Below, one piece after another: positions 35,952 through 45,020 of a DNA stretch of 64,000 nt. The notes under the pieces were generated by a model. It saw nothing but the letters and a program-made list of their open reading frames with translations, made no database searches and was not told the origin of the DNA. The stretch comes from Pseudoxanthomonas suwonensis. Its GTDB lineage: Bacteria; Pseudomonadota; Gammaproteobacteria; Xanthomonadales; Xanthomonadaceae. The position numbers and the translations under genes were made by a program. Location of the stretch: the NCBI GenBank assembly GCA_003240695.1, contig QFNC01000020.1:1-64000 (forward strand), in the 5' to 3' direction. The first letter of the stretch is position 1. Every line of letters starts with the position of its first letter.

Positions 35952-36761
35952 TCAGTACTCGCCGGTGTGCGCCTGACGTTGCAGCACCGAGGCGAATTCC
36001 TCCGCGAAGGTGTCGTAGCGGGTGGCGATGCGGTCCACGCGGGTGGAGAAGCGGTTGTACGCCCACACCGCCGGGATCGCCGCGAACAGGCCCATGGCGG
36101 TGGCGATCAAGGCTTCCGAAATGCCCGGCGCCACCGTGGCGATGGTGGCTTCCTTCATGCTGGCCAGACCCTGGAACGAGATCATGATGCCCCACACCGT
36201 GCCGAACAGGCCCACGTACGGGCTGATCGAACCCACGTTGGCCAGGAATTCGAGATTGCGCTCCAGCCCGTCCAGTTCGCGTGCGGTGGTGGCGCGCATG
36301 GCCCGCTGCGCACTTTCCAGCTGCAGTTCGGCGCTGGCGCCGCGGCGCTGCCGGACCTTGTTGAAATCGCGGAAACCGGCTTCGAAGATCGCCTCCATGC
36401 CACCGGTGTCGCGGCCGCGTTCGCTGGCGCCGGCGTACATCCGGGTCAGGTCCACGCCGGACCAGAACTTTTCCTCGAAGCCGTCGGCCTCGGCCTCGGC
36501 GCGATTCAGCAGGCTGCGCTTGCGGAAGATGATCACCCACGAAGCGATCGAGGCGATCACCAGCAGCAACATCACCAGTTGCACCGGCAGGGACGCATGC
36601 AGGATCAGCTGCAGCAGGTTCAGGCTGTCGCCGGCCACCGCCGGGTGCGCGGCATTGGCCACGGCATCGGCAGGCAGTTCGGCCGCCGCGGCAGCGGCTT
36701 CCTCGGACAATGGCTGCACATCGGTGGCGGATTGCAGGGCGGCAAGAACGACAACGGACAT
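35952..36761 (-). CDS. tolQ: Tol-Pal system protein TolQ
   Basis: Predicted 269-aa inner-membrane motor protein of the ExbB/TolQ/MotA family. It has three membrane helices; the second and third hold VGLFGTVWGIM and GISEALIATAMGLFAAIPAVWAYN. An Ala-rich N-terminal extension of about 50 residues precedes the first helix. GGAG lies upstream of the ATG. It sits between ybgC and tolR as in other gammaproteobacteria. Confidence 0.96.
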   Translation of the reverse strand: MSVVVLAALQSATDVQPLSEEAAAAAAELPADAVANAAHPAVAGDSLNLLQLILHASLPVQLVMLLLVIASIASWVIIFRKRSLLNRAEAEADGFEEKFWSGVDLTRMYAGASERGRDTGGMEAIFEAGFRDFNKVRQRRGASAELQLESAQRAMRATTARELDGLERNLEFLANVGSISPYVGLFGTVWGIMISFQGLASMKEATIATVAPGISEALIATAMGLFAAIPAVWAYNRFSTRVDRIATRYDTFAEEFASVLQRQAHTGEY

Positions 36762-36782
36762 CCGGGGGCGTCTCCAGGGCCG

Positions 36783-37202
36783 TCAATCGGCCGTTTGCAA
36801 GGGTTGCAATTGTGACAGCAGCGGCTCGGGAATGGCACGCGGCCGGAAGCTGCGCGCCGACAGCGCCGCCACTTTGACCTGCGCATCCAGCAGGCGTTCA
36901 CCATCGCGGTCGATCCACTGCGCGAACACCAGACTGGCGGCGCGGCACTCGCGCAGCGCCACGCCCACCGTCAACGCATCGTCCAGGCGCGCGGGTTTGC
37001 GGAAATCCAGCTGCATGGCCCGCACCGCGAACACCAGGTCATCGTGCTGCATCAGCTGCTGCTGCGAGTGCCCCAGCACCTGCAGCCACTGGCTGCGCGC
37101 GCGTTCCAGGAAGGCGACGTACTGGGCGTGGTACACCACGCCGCCGGCGTCGGTGTCTTCCCAGTACACCCGCACCGGATGGAGGAAAGCATCCACACGC
37201 AT
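36783..37202 (-). CDS. ybgC: Acyl-CoA thioesterase YbgC
   Basis: Predicted 139-aa hotdog-fold thioesterase. VYWEDTDAGGVVYHAQYVAFLERAR carries the active-site Asp and the signature; here it is quoted in part as YWEDTDAGGVVYH. YbgC acts on short or acyl-ACP/CoA thioesters and is always linked to tol-pal. The ATG at 37202 is used; a GTG at 37217, directly after the ruvB stop, would add five residues. Neither has a clear ribosome site. Confidence 0.92.
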   Translation of the reverse strand: MRVDAFLHPVRVYWEDTDAGGVVYHAQYVAFLERARSQWLQVLGHSQQQLMQHDDLVFAVRAMQLDFRKPARLDDALTVGVALRECRAASLVFAQWIDRDGERLLDAQVKVAALSARSFRPRAIPEPLLSQLQPLQTAD

Positions 37203-37217
37203 ATTAATGAGTGCCAC

Positions 37218-38261
37218 TCACGGTTCGACACCGACCGCGGCATCGAACAGGCCCTCGTGCCCCGTGCGCGCCTTCAATCCCAGATGCCGATACGCCTTCA
37301 GCGAGGCCATGCGGCCGCGCGCGGTGCGCAGCAGATAACCCTGCTGGATCAGGTAGGGCTCGATCACGTCCTCCAGGGTCCCGCGCTCCTCGCTGAGCGC
37401 CGCGGCCAGCGATTCGATGCCCACCGGGCCGCCGTCGAACTGCTCGATGATCAGCCGCAGCATGCGCCGGTCCAGCTCGTCGAAGCCTTCCGCATCCACT
37501 TTCAGCAACTGCATGGCGGCATTGGCCACGTCGCGGTCGATGTGGCCGGCGGCGCGCACCTGGGCGAAGTCGCGCACGCGGCGCAACAGGCGGTTGGCGA
37601 TGCGCGGCGTGCCACGCGAACGGCGGGCGATTTCGCTGGCACCCTCGGCGGCGCAGTCGATGGCCAGGATCGCGGCCGAGCGGCGCACGATGCGGGCCAG
37701 CTCGTCGGGCGTGTAGAACGCCAGCCGCTGCACGATGCCGAAGCGGTCGCGCAGCGGCGCGGTGAGCAATCCGGCGCGGGTGGTGGCGCCAATCAGCGTG
37801 AACGGCGGCAGGTCCAACTTGATCGAACGCGCGGCCGGCCCCTCGCCGATCATGATGTCGATCTGGAAATCCTCCATGGCCGGGTACAGCACTTCCTCCA
37901 CCACAGGCGACAGGCGATGGATCTCGTCGATGAACAGCACGTCGTGCGGCTGCAGATTGGTCAGCAGTGCGGCCAGATCGCCGGCGCGCTCGATCACAGG
38001 ACCGCTGGTCACGCGCAGGTTCACCCCCAGTTCGTTGGCGATGACGTGCGACAGCGTGGTCTTGCCCAGGCCGGGCGGGCCGAAGATCAGCACATGGTCC
38101 AGCGCCTCGCCACGGTGCCGCGCGGCATCGATCGCGATCTGCATCTGCTCGCGCACCGGCTGCTGGCCCAGGTAGTCGGCCAACCGGGCCGGCCGGATGC
38201 TGGTTTCGGCCACGGCATCCTCGCGCGTGGCGTCGGGGGTGATGATGCGGGGGTCGGTCAT
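37218..38261 (-). CDS. ruvB: Holliday junction branch-migration ATPase RuvB
   Basis: Predicted 347-aa AAA+ motor. Walker A is FGPPGLGKTTL, Walker B is FIDEIH, sensor 1 is GATTRAG and the winged helix lies at the C-terminus. With RuvA it drives branch migration. The ATG at 38261 is supported by CATAAT 6 nt upstream. ruvC and ruvA lie 3.6 kb away on the same strand, separated by kup and by an opposite-strand gene. Confidence 0.97.
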   Translation of the reverse strand: MTDPRIITPDATREDAVAETSIRPARLADYLGQQPVREQMQIAIDAARHRGEALDHVLIFGPPGLGKTTLSHVIANELGVNLRVTSGPVIERAGDLAALLTNLQPHDVLFIDEIHRLSPVVEEVLYPAMEDFQIDIMIGEGPAARSIKLDLPPFTLIGATTRAGLLTAPLRDRFGIVQRLAFYTPDELARIVRRSAAILAIDCAAEGASEIARRSRGTPRIANRLLRRVRDFAQVRAAGHIDRDVANAAMQLLKVDAEGFDELDRRMLRLIIEQFDGGPVGIESLAAALSEERGTLEDVIEPYLIQQGYLLRTARGRMASLKAYRHLGLKARTGHEGLFDAAVGVEP

Positions 38262-38267
38262 CCACGC

Positions 38268-38273
38268 ATTATG
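38268..38273 (-). promoter_or_regulatory. -10 element of a probable leaderless promoter (ruvB)
   Basis: CATAAT on the minus strand ends 6 nt before the ruvB ATG, identical in sequence and spacing to the DedA/PAP2 promoter. No Shine-Dalgarno sequence is seen. Confidence 0.6.
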
Positions 38274-38476
38274 GCCCATGCGGTCGCACCCCGGCCCGCC
38301 AGAGCCCCGTCAAGGTGTGTCCAGTCTGTTCTTCGTCTTCGAGAATCAATGATTTGCACAACAGGCGCTCGACCCATGCAGCGTGACGCATTCAGGAAGT
38401 CCTACGGGTTTTCCCTAGCTGTGCATGCAATCGATAGTGTCCACAATCGAGACCATCCCGCCATTGGAGTTCCGAC

Positions 38477-39880
38477 GTGACAACGATCCGAAACAATGCC
38501 GACGCCGTCGCCATTATCCAGAGCGACTTCGATCTGTTCGACGTTGCCAGCGACCAATCCAGAATGGACGAAGGCCTTCCGTTGAACCTCGTCTTCGATG
38601 ACCGCATCAGCCAGGACGATCTGCGCGCCGTTGCCTACGACACCACGGGACGCTACACCCCCGAACAGCAGGCTGCGGCAAAGCGGGTCCTCGACAACCC
38701 CGAGCTGTTCCGCATGCTCGACACCGCGTCCGGCAATTCGCCGACCGGCGACGGCCTGATCAGCAGCAGCGATGTGGACAACGCGGCGCAGGACGAATTC
38801 CTGGAAACCCCAGGCACCTCGCCGCACGGCACGCTGGAAAACCCGCATGCCGATTCGATGACCATTCTCGAACGAGATTTCGGGACATTCGACGGCGCCG
38901 GCGACGACGGCGAAGAAGATGGCCAGGTCAGCCTGAACGATCTGTCTACCATCGCCTTCGGCACGCAAGGCGATTACACCGTCGAGCAACGCGCGGCTGC
39001 ACGCTATTTCCTGGACCATCTGGAACTGGTCAACGGCATGGATTCGGATGGCGATGGCCTGTTCCGAATCGAGGACGTGCGTGCCATGGCCACGCAGCCC
39101 GCGCCTGAAAGCAGCGACAGTCCCGCAGGAAAAACCATCGACGAACTGGCCAACCAGTACGCACCGATCCTGTACACCGACCCGAACGACGGTTATCTGC
39201 TTACCGACCCGGACGATTACATCGAAGGCAGCACCGTCACCGACGCGAACGGCAATGTGATCGACGATCCGAAGGCATGGCTGGAAGCCAATCCGGGACA
39301 GACGCTGATCATCGATCCGGGTGAAGCCACCAAGGAGAATCCCGTGCCGGATGCCTCGAAGACCTACTACGAATACGATCCGCAAACCAATTCCATCACC
39401 TACTACTATTTCTATCCGAACAACGATGGACCCGCAGCCGGGCTGCCCGGTGTCGGCGATGTGCAGAACCACGAAGGCGACTGGGAGCGCATCACGGTCC
39501 AGCTGGACGATCAATTCCGGCCTGTCACCGTGTATTACAGTGCGCACTCCGGCTCCGAGGGCGTTCCATGGAGTCAGGTGCTGAAGGAAGACGGCCGCCC
39601 GGTGGCATTCGTCGCCACCGGATCGCATGCCAACTATTTCGTGCCGGGTGACGATTACCACACCGAAGCCCCGGGAGTGCACGACAGCACCGTCGACAGC
39701 CCGGCCGACGGCCTGCGCTTCGACACGACCAGCACCACCCTGACCGCGATCGACCGGGACAATCCGCCCTGGTGGTACAACCCGAACGTGCTTTGGGGCG
39801 AGGACGGCTATTTCGAATGGACCAGCGGCCCGCAGGGACCGCATTCCGGAAAGAACACGCTGGCGCCGACACCCGACTGA
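38477..39880 (+). CDS. EF-hand-repeat protein with Vps62-like C-terminal domain
   Basis: Predicted 467-aa protein without signal peptide or membrane helix. Two related N-terminal modules (about residues 8-108 and 126-205) share ISQDDL or VSLNDL, then AA..FLD or VLDNPEL, then an EF-hand-like loop; the second loop, DSDGDGLFRIED, is canonical. Such modules recall calcium-motif repeats in HrpF/NolX-type secreted proteins. Residues 220-455 hold NHEGDWERI, YYSAHSG and ATGSHANYF, which resemble Vps62/DUF946-type domains. The GTG start has GGAG 7 nt upstream. It lies on the plus strand inside a long minus-strand run. The function is unknown; a secreted role is an inference. Confidence 0.72.
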   Translation: MTTIRNNADAVAIIQSDFDLFDVASDQSRMDEGLPLNLVFDDRISQDDLRAVAYDTTGRYTPEQQAAAKRVLDNPELFRMLDTASGNSPTGDGLISSSDVDNAAQDEFLETPGTSPHGTLENPHADSMTILERDFGTFDGAGDDGEEDGQVSLNDLSTIAFGTQGDYTVEQRAAARYFLDHLELVNGMDSDGDGLFRIEDVRAMATQPAPESSDSPAGKTIDELANQYAPILYTDPNDGYLLTDPDDYIEGSTVTDANGNVIDDPKAWLEANPGQTLIIDPGEATKENPVPDASKTYYEYDPQTNSITYYYFYPNNDGPAAGLPGVGDVQNHEGDWERITVQLDDQFRPVTVYYSAHSGSEGVPWSQVLKEDGRPVAFVATGSHANYFVPGDDYHTEAPGVHDSTVDSPADGLRFDTTSTTLTAIDRDNPPWWYNPNVLWGEDGYFEWTSGPQGPHSGKNTLAPTPD

Positions 39881-39911
39881 CGGTCAACCAGAACAGCGCG
39901 CGATCGCGCGA

Positions 39912-41831
39912 CTAGATCTGCACCGTCGCGCCCAGCTCGACAAGCCGATTGCCGGGAATGCGGAAGAATCCGGTGGCCGGTGCGGCATTGCGGTGCATGA
40001 ACGCGAACAGCTTGTCGCGCCACACCGGCATGCCGCGGTGGGCACTGGCCAGGATGGTCTCGCGGCTGGCGAAATAGGTGGTTTCCATCGGATCGATGCA
40101 CAAGGTGCTGCAGTCGGTCAGCTGCATCAGCGCCTGCGGCACATCGGGAGTCTCCATGAAACCGAAGCGCACGATCACGCGGTGGAAATCGTCGCTGATC
40201 TGGCGCACGTCCAGTCGCCGCTCCTTCGGCGCATGGGGAATGGCCAGCGTTTCCACGGTCAGCACCACGTTGCGATCGTGCAGCACCTTGTTGTGCTTCA
40301 GGTTGTGCAGCAGCGCATGCGGCACCACGTCCATGTCGGCGGTCATGAACACCGCGGTGCCCGGCACCCGCACCGGCGGCGACAGCATCAGCCCGGACAG
40401 GAACGTGTCCAGGCGGATGCCTTCCTTCTGCATTTCCGCACGCAGCAGTTCGCGGCCGCGACGCCAGGTGCGCAGCAGCGTGAACAGCACCAGCCCAAGT
40501 ACCACCGGAAACCAGGCACCCTGCAGGATCTTGGCGCCGTTGGCGACCACGAAGGCCAGTTCGATCACGAAGAACACCAGGCACAGCGGAATCACCCAGT
40601 TGCGTCGGGTCGGCCACAGCTTGGTGGCCACCAGTGCCAGCAGCAGCGTGTCGATGAGCATCGTCAGCGACACGGAAATGCCATAGGCCACGGCCAGATT
40701 GCTGGAACTGCGGAAGGTCAGCACCAGTCCGATCACCAGCAGCATCAGCATCCAGTTCACACCGGGAATGTAGATCTGGCCGATGGTGCTGCTGGAGGTG
40801 TGGCGGATGCGCATGCGCGGGATGTAGCCCAGCAGCATGGCCTGCCGTGCCACCGAGAATGCGCCGGTGATGACCGCCTGCGAGGCGATCACCGTCGCGG
40901 CCGTGGCCAGCACGATCATCGGCCAGCGCGCCCAGTGCGGCACGCCAACGTAGAAGGGGTTCTGGATCGCCGCCGGATCCTCCAGCACCAGCGCGCCCTG
41001 ACCCAGGTAATTCAGCATCAGCGCCGGCAGCACGAAGAAATACCAGGAATAGCGGATCGGTCTGGCGCCGAAATGGCCCATGTCGGCGTACAGCGCTTCG
41101 CCACCGGTCACCGCCAGCACCACCGCGCCGAGAATGAAGATGCCGTGCCAGCCGTGCGTGGCGAAGAACCGCATCGCCCACACCGGATTGAAGGCCTGCA
41201 GCACTTCCGGTTCGTGCAGCAGGTTCATCGTGCCCAGCACGGCCAGCGCCGCGAACCAGAGGATGGTGATCGGGCCGAACACCTTGCCCACAGTAGCCGT
41301 GCCGAAGCGCTGCCCCATGAACATGACCAGCAAGACCAGCACGGCGATCGGCACGATCCAGTCGTGCAGGCCGGGAGCGGCCACCTCGATGCCCTCCAGC
41401 GCCGACAGCACCGAAATGGCCGGCGTGATCACCCCGTCGCCGAAGAACAGCGACGCCCCGAAAATGCCGAGCATGCCGACCGCATAGGCCGATTTTCCGC
41501 CCTTGGCCAGGGTGCGCTGCGCCAGCGCCATCAATGCCATGATGCCGCCTTCGCCATCGTTGTCGGCGCGCATGATGATGGTGACGTACTTCACCGTCAC
41601 CACCAGCATCAGCGACCAGAACACCAGCGACAGGATCCCCAGCACGGTGTCGTGGTCGGCCACCAGGCCATAGTGCGGGCTGAAGGCTTCCTTCAAGGTG
41701 TACAGCGGGCTGGTGCCGATGTCGCCGAACACCACGCCGATGGCGCCGACGATCAGCCCGAACAGGCCGGCATGGGCATGACCCTGCGAAGGCGCGGACG
41801 CGTCGCTGGCAGACGTGCTCGGATTCGACAT
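39912..41831 (-). CDS. kup: Low-affinity potassium transporter Kup
   Basis: Predicted 639-aa K+/H+ symporter with about 12 N-terminal membrane helices and a cytosolic C-terminal domain. GAIGVVFGDIGTSPLYTLKE at the start of the first helix is the Kup/HAK signature. GDGVITPAISVLSALEG follows. It lies downstream of ruvA and is convergent with the Vps62-like gene. Confidence 0.97.
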   Translation of the reverse strand: MSNPSTSASDASAPSQGHAHAGLFGLIVGAIGVVFGDIGTSPLYTLKEAFSPHYGLVADHDTVLGILSLVFWSLMLVVTVKYVTIIMRADNDGEGGIMALMALAQRTLAKGGKSAYAVGMLGIFGASLFFGDGVITPAISVLSALEGIEVAAPGLHDWIVPIAVLVLLVMFMGQRFGTATVGKVFGPITILWFAALAVLGTMNLLHEPEVLQAFNPVWAMRFFATHGWHGIFILGAVVLAVTGGEALYADMGHFGARPIRYSWYFFVLPALMLNYLGQGALVLEDPAAIQNPFYVGVPHWARWPMIVLATAATVIASQAVITGAFSVARQAMLLGYIPRMRIRHTSSSTIGQIYIPGVNWMLMLLVIGLVLTFRSSSNLAVAYGISVSLTMLIDTLLLALVATKLWPTRRNWVIPLCLVFFVIELAFVVANGAKILQGAWFPVVLGLVLFTLLRTWRRGRELLRAEMQKEGIRLDTFLSGLMLSPPVRVPGTAVFMTADMDVVPHALLHNLKHNKVLHDRNVVLTVETLAIPHAPKERRLDVRQISDDFHRVIVRFGFMETPDVPQALMQLTDCSTLCIDPMETTYFASRETILASAHRGMPVWRDKLFAFMHRNAAPATGFFRIPGNRLVELGATVQI

Positions 41832-41870
41832 GGCCCCCGCTACCCCCCGGATCAGGCGCGCATGGTACGC

Positions 41871-42461
41871 CTATCGCAGGGCCTGTTGCAGTGCCTTGCG
41901 GATGATGGCTTCTGCGCTGTCGCCCTGCACCGCCGCGGCGCGGGCCATGCGGTCGGCCTCGGCCGGCTTGTAGCCCAGCTGCTGCAGGGCGATGATGGCT
42001 TCGGACAGCGGATCGAACCCGACTGCTGCCGCGCCACCGGACACCGGGCCGGCACCCAGATCGGCCGCGCGATCCCGCAGCTCCACCACGATGCGCTCGG
42101 CGGTCTTCTTGCCGATGCCGGGAATGCGGGTCAGCGCGGTCACGTCGCTGCTCTGCACCAGCCGCGCGAAGTCGTTCACCGACACGCCTGACAGGATCGC
42201 CAGCGCGATCTTCGCGCCGATGCCGCTGACCTTCTGCACGTCGCGGAACAGGCGCCGTTCGGCATCGGTCAGGAAACCGTACAGGGCCACGCTGTCCTCC
42301 TTCTGTGCGTGATGCGTGAACAGCTGCACCTCGCGACCGACCTCGGGCAGGTCGTAGAAGGTGCTCATCGGCGCTTCCAGCTCGTAGCCCACGCCATGCA
42401 CGTCCACCACCAGCCACGGCGGCTGCTTGTGGATCAGGATGCCCTTCAGTCGCCCGATCAT
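41871..42461 (-). CDS. ruvA: Holliday junction-binding protein RuvA
   Basis: Predicted 196-aa protein that forms the tetrameric platform for RuvB at Holliday junctions. The OB-fold domain starts MIGRLKGIL; two helix-hairpin-helix motifs (VSGIGAKIALAIL, IPGIGKKTAERIVVEL) follow. A linker leads to the C-terminal RuvB-binding domain (AIIALQQLGYKPAEA). Its start overlaps the ruvC stop by 4 nt. Confidence 0.97.
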   Translation of the reverse strand: MIGRLKGILIHKQPPWLVVDVHGVGYELEAPMSTFYDLPEVGREVQLFTHHAQKEDSVALYGFLTDAERRLFRDVQKVSGIGAKIALAILSGVSVNDFARLVQSSDVTALTRIPGIGKKTAERIVVELRDRAADLGAGPVSGGAAAVGFDPLSEAIIALQQLGYKPAEADRMARAAAVQGDSAEAIIRKALQQALR

Positions 42462-43009
42462 CGCGACATCTTCCTCCAGCTGCTGCCGGCGGTTGCCGCG
42501 ACCGGCATCATCCCCGGCCGTGCACGCAAGTGCGCGTGGGTGATGGCCACGGCCAGCGCATCGGCGGCGTCGGCCTGCAATCGCACCTGCAACGCCAGCA
42601 GCACGCCCACCATGTGCTGCACCTGGGTCTTGTCGGCACTGCCCTTGCCCACAGTGGCCTGCTTCACCAGTCGCGCCGCGTATTCGCTGACCGGCAGATC
42701 GCGGGCCACGCAGGCGGCGATCGCCGCACCGCGTGCCTGGCCCAGTTTCAGCGCCGACATCGGGTTGTTGGACAGGAACACCTGTTCGATCGCCACTTCA
42801 TCGGGACGGAACCGGTCGATCAGTTGCCACAGTCCGTCCAGCAGCAGGCGCAGGCGCTGCGGAAAATCGTCCGCGGCCAGCAGCGACAGGGGTTGGTGAT
42901 GCACGGCGTGCAGGCGTCCGTCGGGCAGCATGTCGATGATGCCCACCCCGGTGCGCTGCGATCCGGGATCGATGCCGAGGATGCGCACCGGCTGCGCGGC
43001 GGAAATCAT
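42458..43009 (-). CDS. ruvC: Crossover junction endonuclease RuvC
   Basis: Predicted 183-aa Holliday-junction resolvase. The RNase-H-like fold shows ILGIDPGSQRTG (first acidic residue), VAIEQVF (Glu), and the C-terminal DAADALAVAITHAH (two Asp). It is co-translated with ruvA through an ATGA overlap. yebC ends about 16 bp downstream of the yebC-ruvC boundary, so yebC-ruvC-ruvA-kup can be one transcript. Confidence 0.97.
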   Translation of the reverse strand: MISAAQPVRILGIDPGSQRTGVGIIDMLPDGRLHAVHHQPLSLLAADDFPQRLRLLLDGLWQLIDRFRPDEVAIEQVFLSNNPMSALKLGQARGAAIAACVARDLPVSEYAARLVKQATVGKGSADKTQVQHMVGVLLALQVRLQADAADALAVAITHAHLRARPGMMPVAATAGSSWRKMSR

Positions 43010-43025
43010 GGCCGCTCGGCCGCTG

Positions 43026-43745
43026 TCACGCCGGCAATTCGGCGTTGCAGTACACCGCCTGCACGTCGTCCAGGTCTTCCAGCCAGGCCAGCAGTTTCTG
43101 CACCTGTTCGGCAGTGTCGCCGCTCACGGCGATGTCGTTGTCGGCGCGATAGGTGATTTCGGCCAGTTCGGCCGGGTGGCCGGCGCTTTCCATGGCCTGC
43201 TTCACCGTTTCGAACGCCTCCGGTGCGGTCAGCACGTCGATGGCGCCATCTTCGGCATACACCACCACATCGTCCGCACCGGCTTCGATGGCCGCTTCAG
43301 TCACCGCGCCCTCGTCGGCGCTGCCGTCGTAGCTCAACACGCCCAGCTTCCTGAACATGAAGGCCACCGAGCCGTCCGTGCCCAGATTGCCGCCGAACTT
43401 GCCGAACGCGTGGCGCACGTCGGCCACGGCGCGGACCTTGTTGTCGGTCAGGCAGTCCACGATCACCGCCACGCCGCCCGGGGCGTAGCCTTCGTAGCGG
43501 ATTTCCTCGTATTCAACCCCTTCCAGTTCCCCGGTGGCCTTCTTGATGGCGCGTTCGATCACGTCCTTGGACATGTTCACCGCCAGGCCCTTGTCGATGG
43601 CCGCGCGCAATCGCGGATTGCCGGACGCATCGCCACCGCCGGCACGGGCCGCCACGCCGATCTCGCGGATGATCTTGGTGAAGATCTTGCCGCGCTTGGC
43701 ATCCACCGCGTTCTTGCGGGCTTCGATGGAGGGACCACGACCCAT
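43026..43745 (-). CDS. yebC: YebC/TACO1-family protein
   Basis: Predicted 239-aa protein of the YebC family. The three-domain pattern is visible: N-terminal IFTKIIREIGVAARAGGGD, then NVIERAIKK-like and YEGYAPGGVAVIV. YebC relatives regulate transcription, and recent work links them to resolving ribosome stalls at proline stretches. The usual MAGHSKW start is replaced by MGRGPSIEARKNAVDAKRGK. GGAG lies about 17 nt upstream, so the ribosome site is poor. It is upstream of ruvC, as in many bacteria. Confidence 0.93.
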   Translation of the reverse strand: MGRGPSIEARKNAVDAKRGKIFTKIIREIGVAARAGGGDASGNPRLRAAIDKGLAVNMSKDVIERAIKKATGELEGVEYEEIRYEGYAPGGVAVIVDCLTDNKVRAVADVRHAFGKFGGNLGTDGSVAFMFRKLGVLSYDGSADEGAVTEAAIEAGADDVVVYAEDGAIDVLTAPEAFETVKQAMESAGHPAELAEITYRADNDIAVSGDTAEQVQKLLAWLEDLDDVQAVYCNAELPA

Positions 43746-43778
43746 GGGCGTACCGGACTTGCTGGAGGGAAGTGCCGA

Positions 43779-43784
43779 ATTATA
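43779..43784 (-). promoter_or_regulatory. -10 element of the yebC-ruvC promoter
   Basis: A perfect TATAAT lies on the minus strand about 33 bp before the yebC ATG, at the very end of the upstream hydrolase gene. No strong -35 is seen; TTGCG just before the hexamer may give partial extended -10 character. Confidence 0.5.
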
Positions 43785-44427
43785 CGCAAGCCGTCGTGGA
43801 CGCCGCGTCCGAAGCAGCAGCGCGGAAACATCCCGAATCCAGGAAACGGGCCACCTGTTCGGCCGCTTCGGCGCTGACCAGCAGTCCGCTGTGACTGGCC
43901 TGCACCACGCATTGGTCGCGCAATCCCGGTACGCGGGTGTCGGCCACGGCCACGGTGCCGTCGTTGGCAGCATCGAACCGTGCCACCACGCCGCCCAATC
44001 CGCGCGCGACGCAGCCGGCGACCATCCCCGTTTCGGTGTGCGCCGGCAGCACCGGCGTGCCTTCGCGCAGGATCGCGGCACTGCGCCCCATCCACAGCGG
44101 TAAAACCGGCCACCGGTCCAGCGCATGGGCTGCGCTGGCACCGGCCAGCGGCGTACCCAGGCACACCAGCCGCCGCGACACGCCATCGTCCAGATCCTGC
44201 AGGGCCCGCACCGCCATCAGGCCGCCCAGGCTGTGCGCCACCACGTGTGCGTCCTGCCGACGCAGATGCGCGAGGATGCGTGCAACCGTCGTGCCGGTAT
44301 CGCCGAAAATGCTGGGATAGCCCAATGCCCGCGTTTTCCAGCCATGCGCGCGCAGGCGGGCGGCCAGCGGACCCATCGTGGCCGCTGTCATCCAGATGCC
44401 ATGCAGCAACAGCACGTCGCGCGGCAT
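43780..44427 (-). CDS. Alpha/beta-fold hydrolase (PGAP1-like esterase)
   Basis: Predicted 215-aa serine hydrolase. LLLHGIWM forms the oxyanion region, VVAHSLGGLMA is the nucleophile elbow (Ser in GHSLGG-type context, here AHSLGG), and ASHSGLLVS near the end supplies the catalytic His. An Asp is available in ANDGTVAV. Its substrate is unknown; the fold and the short length suggest a lipase or esterase. The ATG before PRDVLLLHG was used. Confidence 0.85.
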   Translation of the reverse strand: MPRDVLLLHGIWMTAATMGPLAARLRAHGWKTRALGYPSIFGDTGTTVARILAHLRRQDAHVVAHSLGGLMAVRALQDLDDGVSRRLVCLGTPLAGASAAHALDRWPVLPLWMGRSAAILREGTPVLPAHTETGMVAGCVARGLGGVVARFDAANDGTVAVADTRVPGLRDQCVVQASHSGLLVSAEAAEQVARFLDSGCFRAAASDAASTTACV

Positions 44428-44507
44428 CAGCAAGACCGTGCGCCGATGCGACTGCAATGCAGATTCGCGGAGCCGACTGCGATCATCGGGATGCGTCCTT
44501 CCGTGCC

Positions 44508-45020
44508 TCAAGCCGGCCTGCGGAAAATGAATTCCCGGTCGCGTGCGCTGCCTACCGCATACAGGTATTCGTCTACCTTGTCGAATCCATGGCGGCGGTA
44601 GAACCGCTGCGCACCCTCGTTTTCCGAAAACACTCCCAGCCACAACGCGGTGGGCGCATTGGCCTGCATCCAGTCCAGCGCCTGAGCGAACAGCCGCCCG
44701 CCCCATCCGCCGCCCTGCAACGCCGCACGCACGTACAACCGCTTCAGTTCCAGATCGCCGGGCACGACCTCGGCATGCGGCAGGGTGCAGGGCCCGACGA
44801 AGGCATAGCCCTGCGCGTGTCCGCCGTCATCTTCCAGCAGCCAGGCTGCGCAACCGAGTTCGTCCAGCGCCGACGCGTATTCGTCGTCGCGATAGGCCTT
44901 GTCCAGATGCACGGCCAGGTCGTCCGGCGCATACAGATGGCCGAACGTTTCCACGAAGGTGTCTCGCGAAATCGCCGACAGCACGCCGGCATCGCGGCCG
45001 CTGGCGCGCCGGATGTGCAT
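44508..45020 (-). CDS. GNAT-family N-acetyltransferase
   Basis: Predicted 170-aa acetyltransferase. ELKRLYVRAALQGGGWGGRL contains the beta4 strand and the acetyl-CoA pyrophosphate loop (Q/RxxGxG/A-like QGGGWG), and LWLGVFSENEGAQRFYRRHGF is the C-terminal CoA-binding signature; only parts are quoted: LYVRAALQGGGWGG and AQRFYRRHGF. The acceptor is unknown. The ATG overlaps the aspS stop (TGATG), giving translational coupling. Confidence 0.9.
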   Translation of the reverse strand: MHIRRASGRDAGVLSAISRDTFVETFGHLYAPDDLAVHLDKAYRDDEYASALDELGCAAWLLEDDGGHAQGYAFVGPCTLPHAEVVPGDLELKRLYVRAALQGGGWGGRLFAQALDWMQANAPTALWLGVFSENEGAQRFYRRHGFDKVDEYLYAVGSARDREFIFRRPA

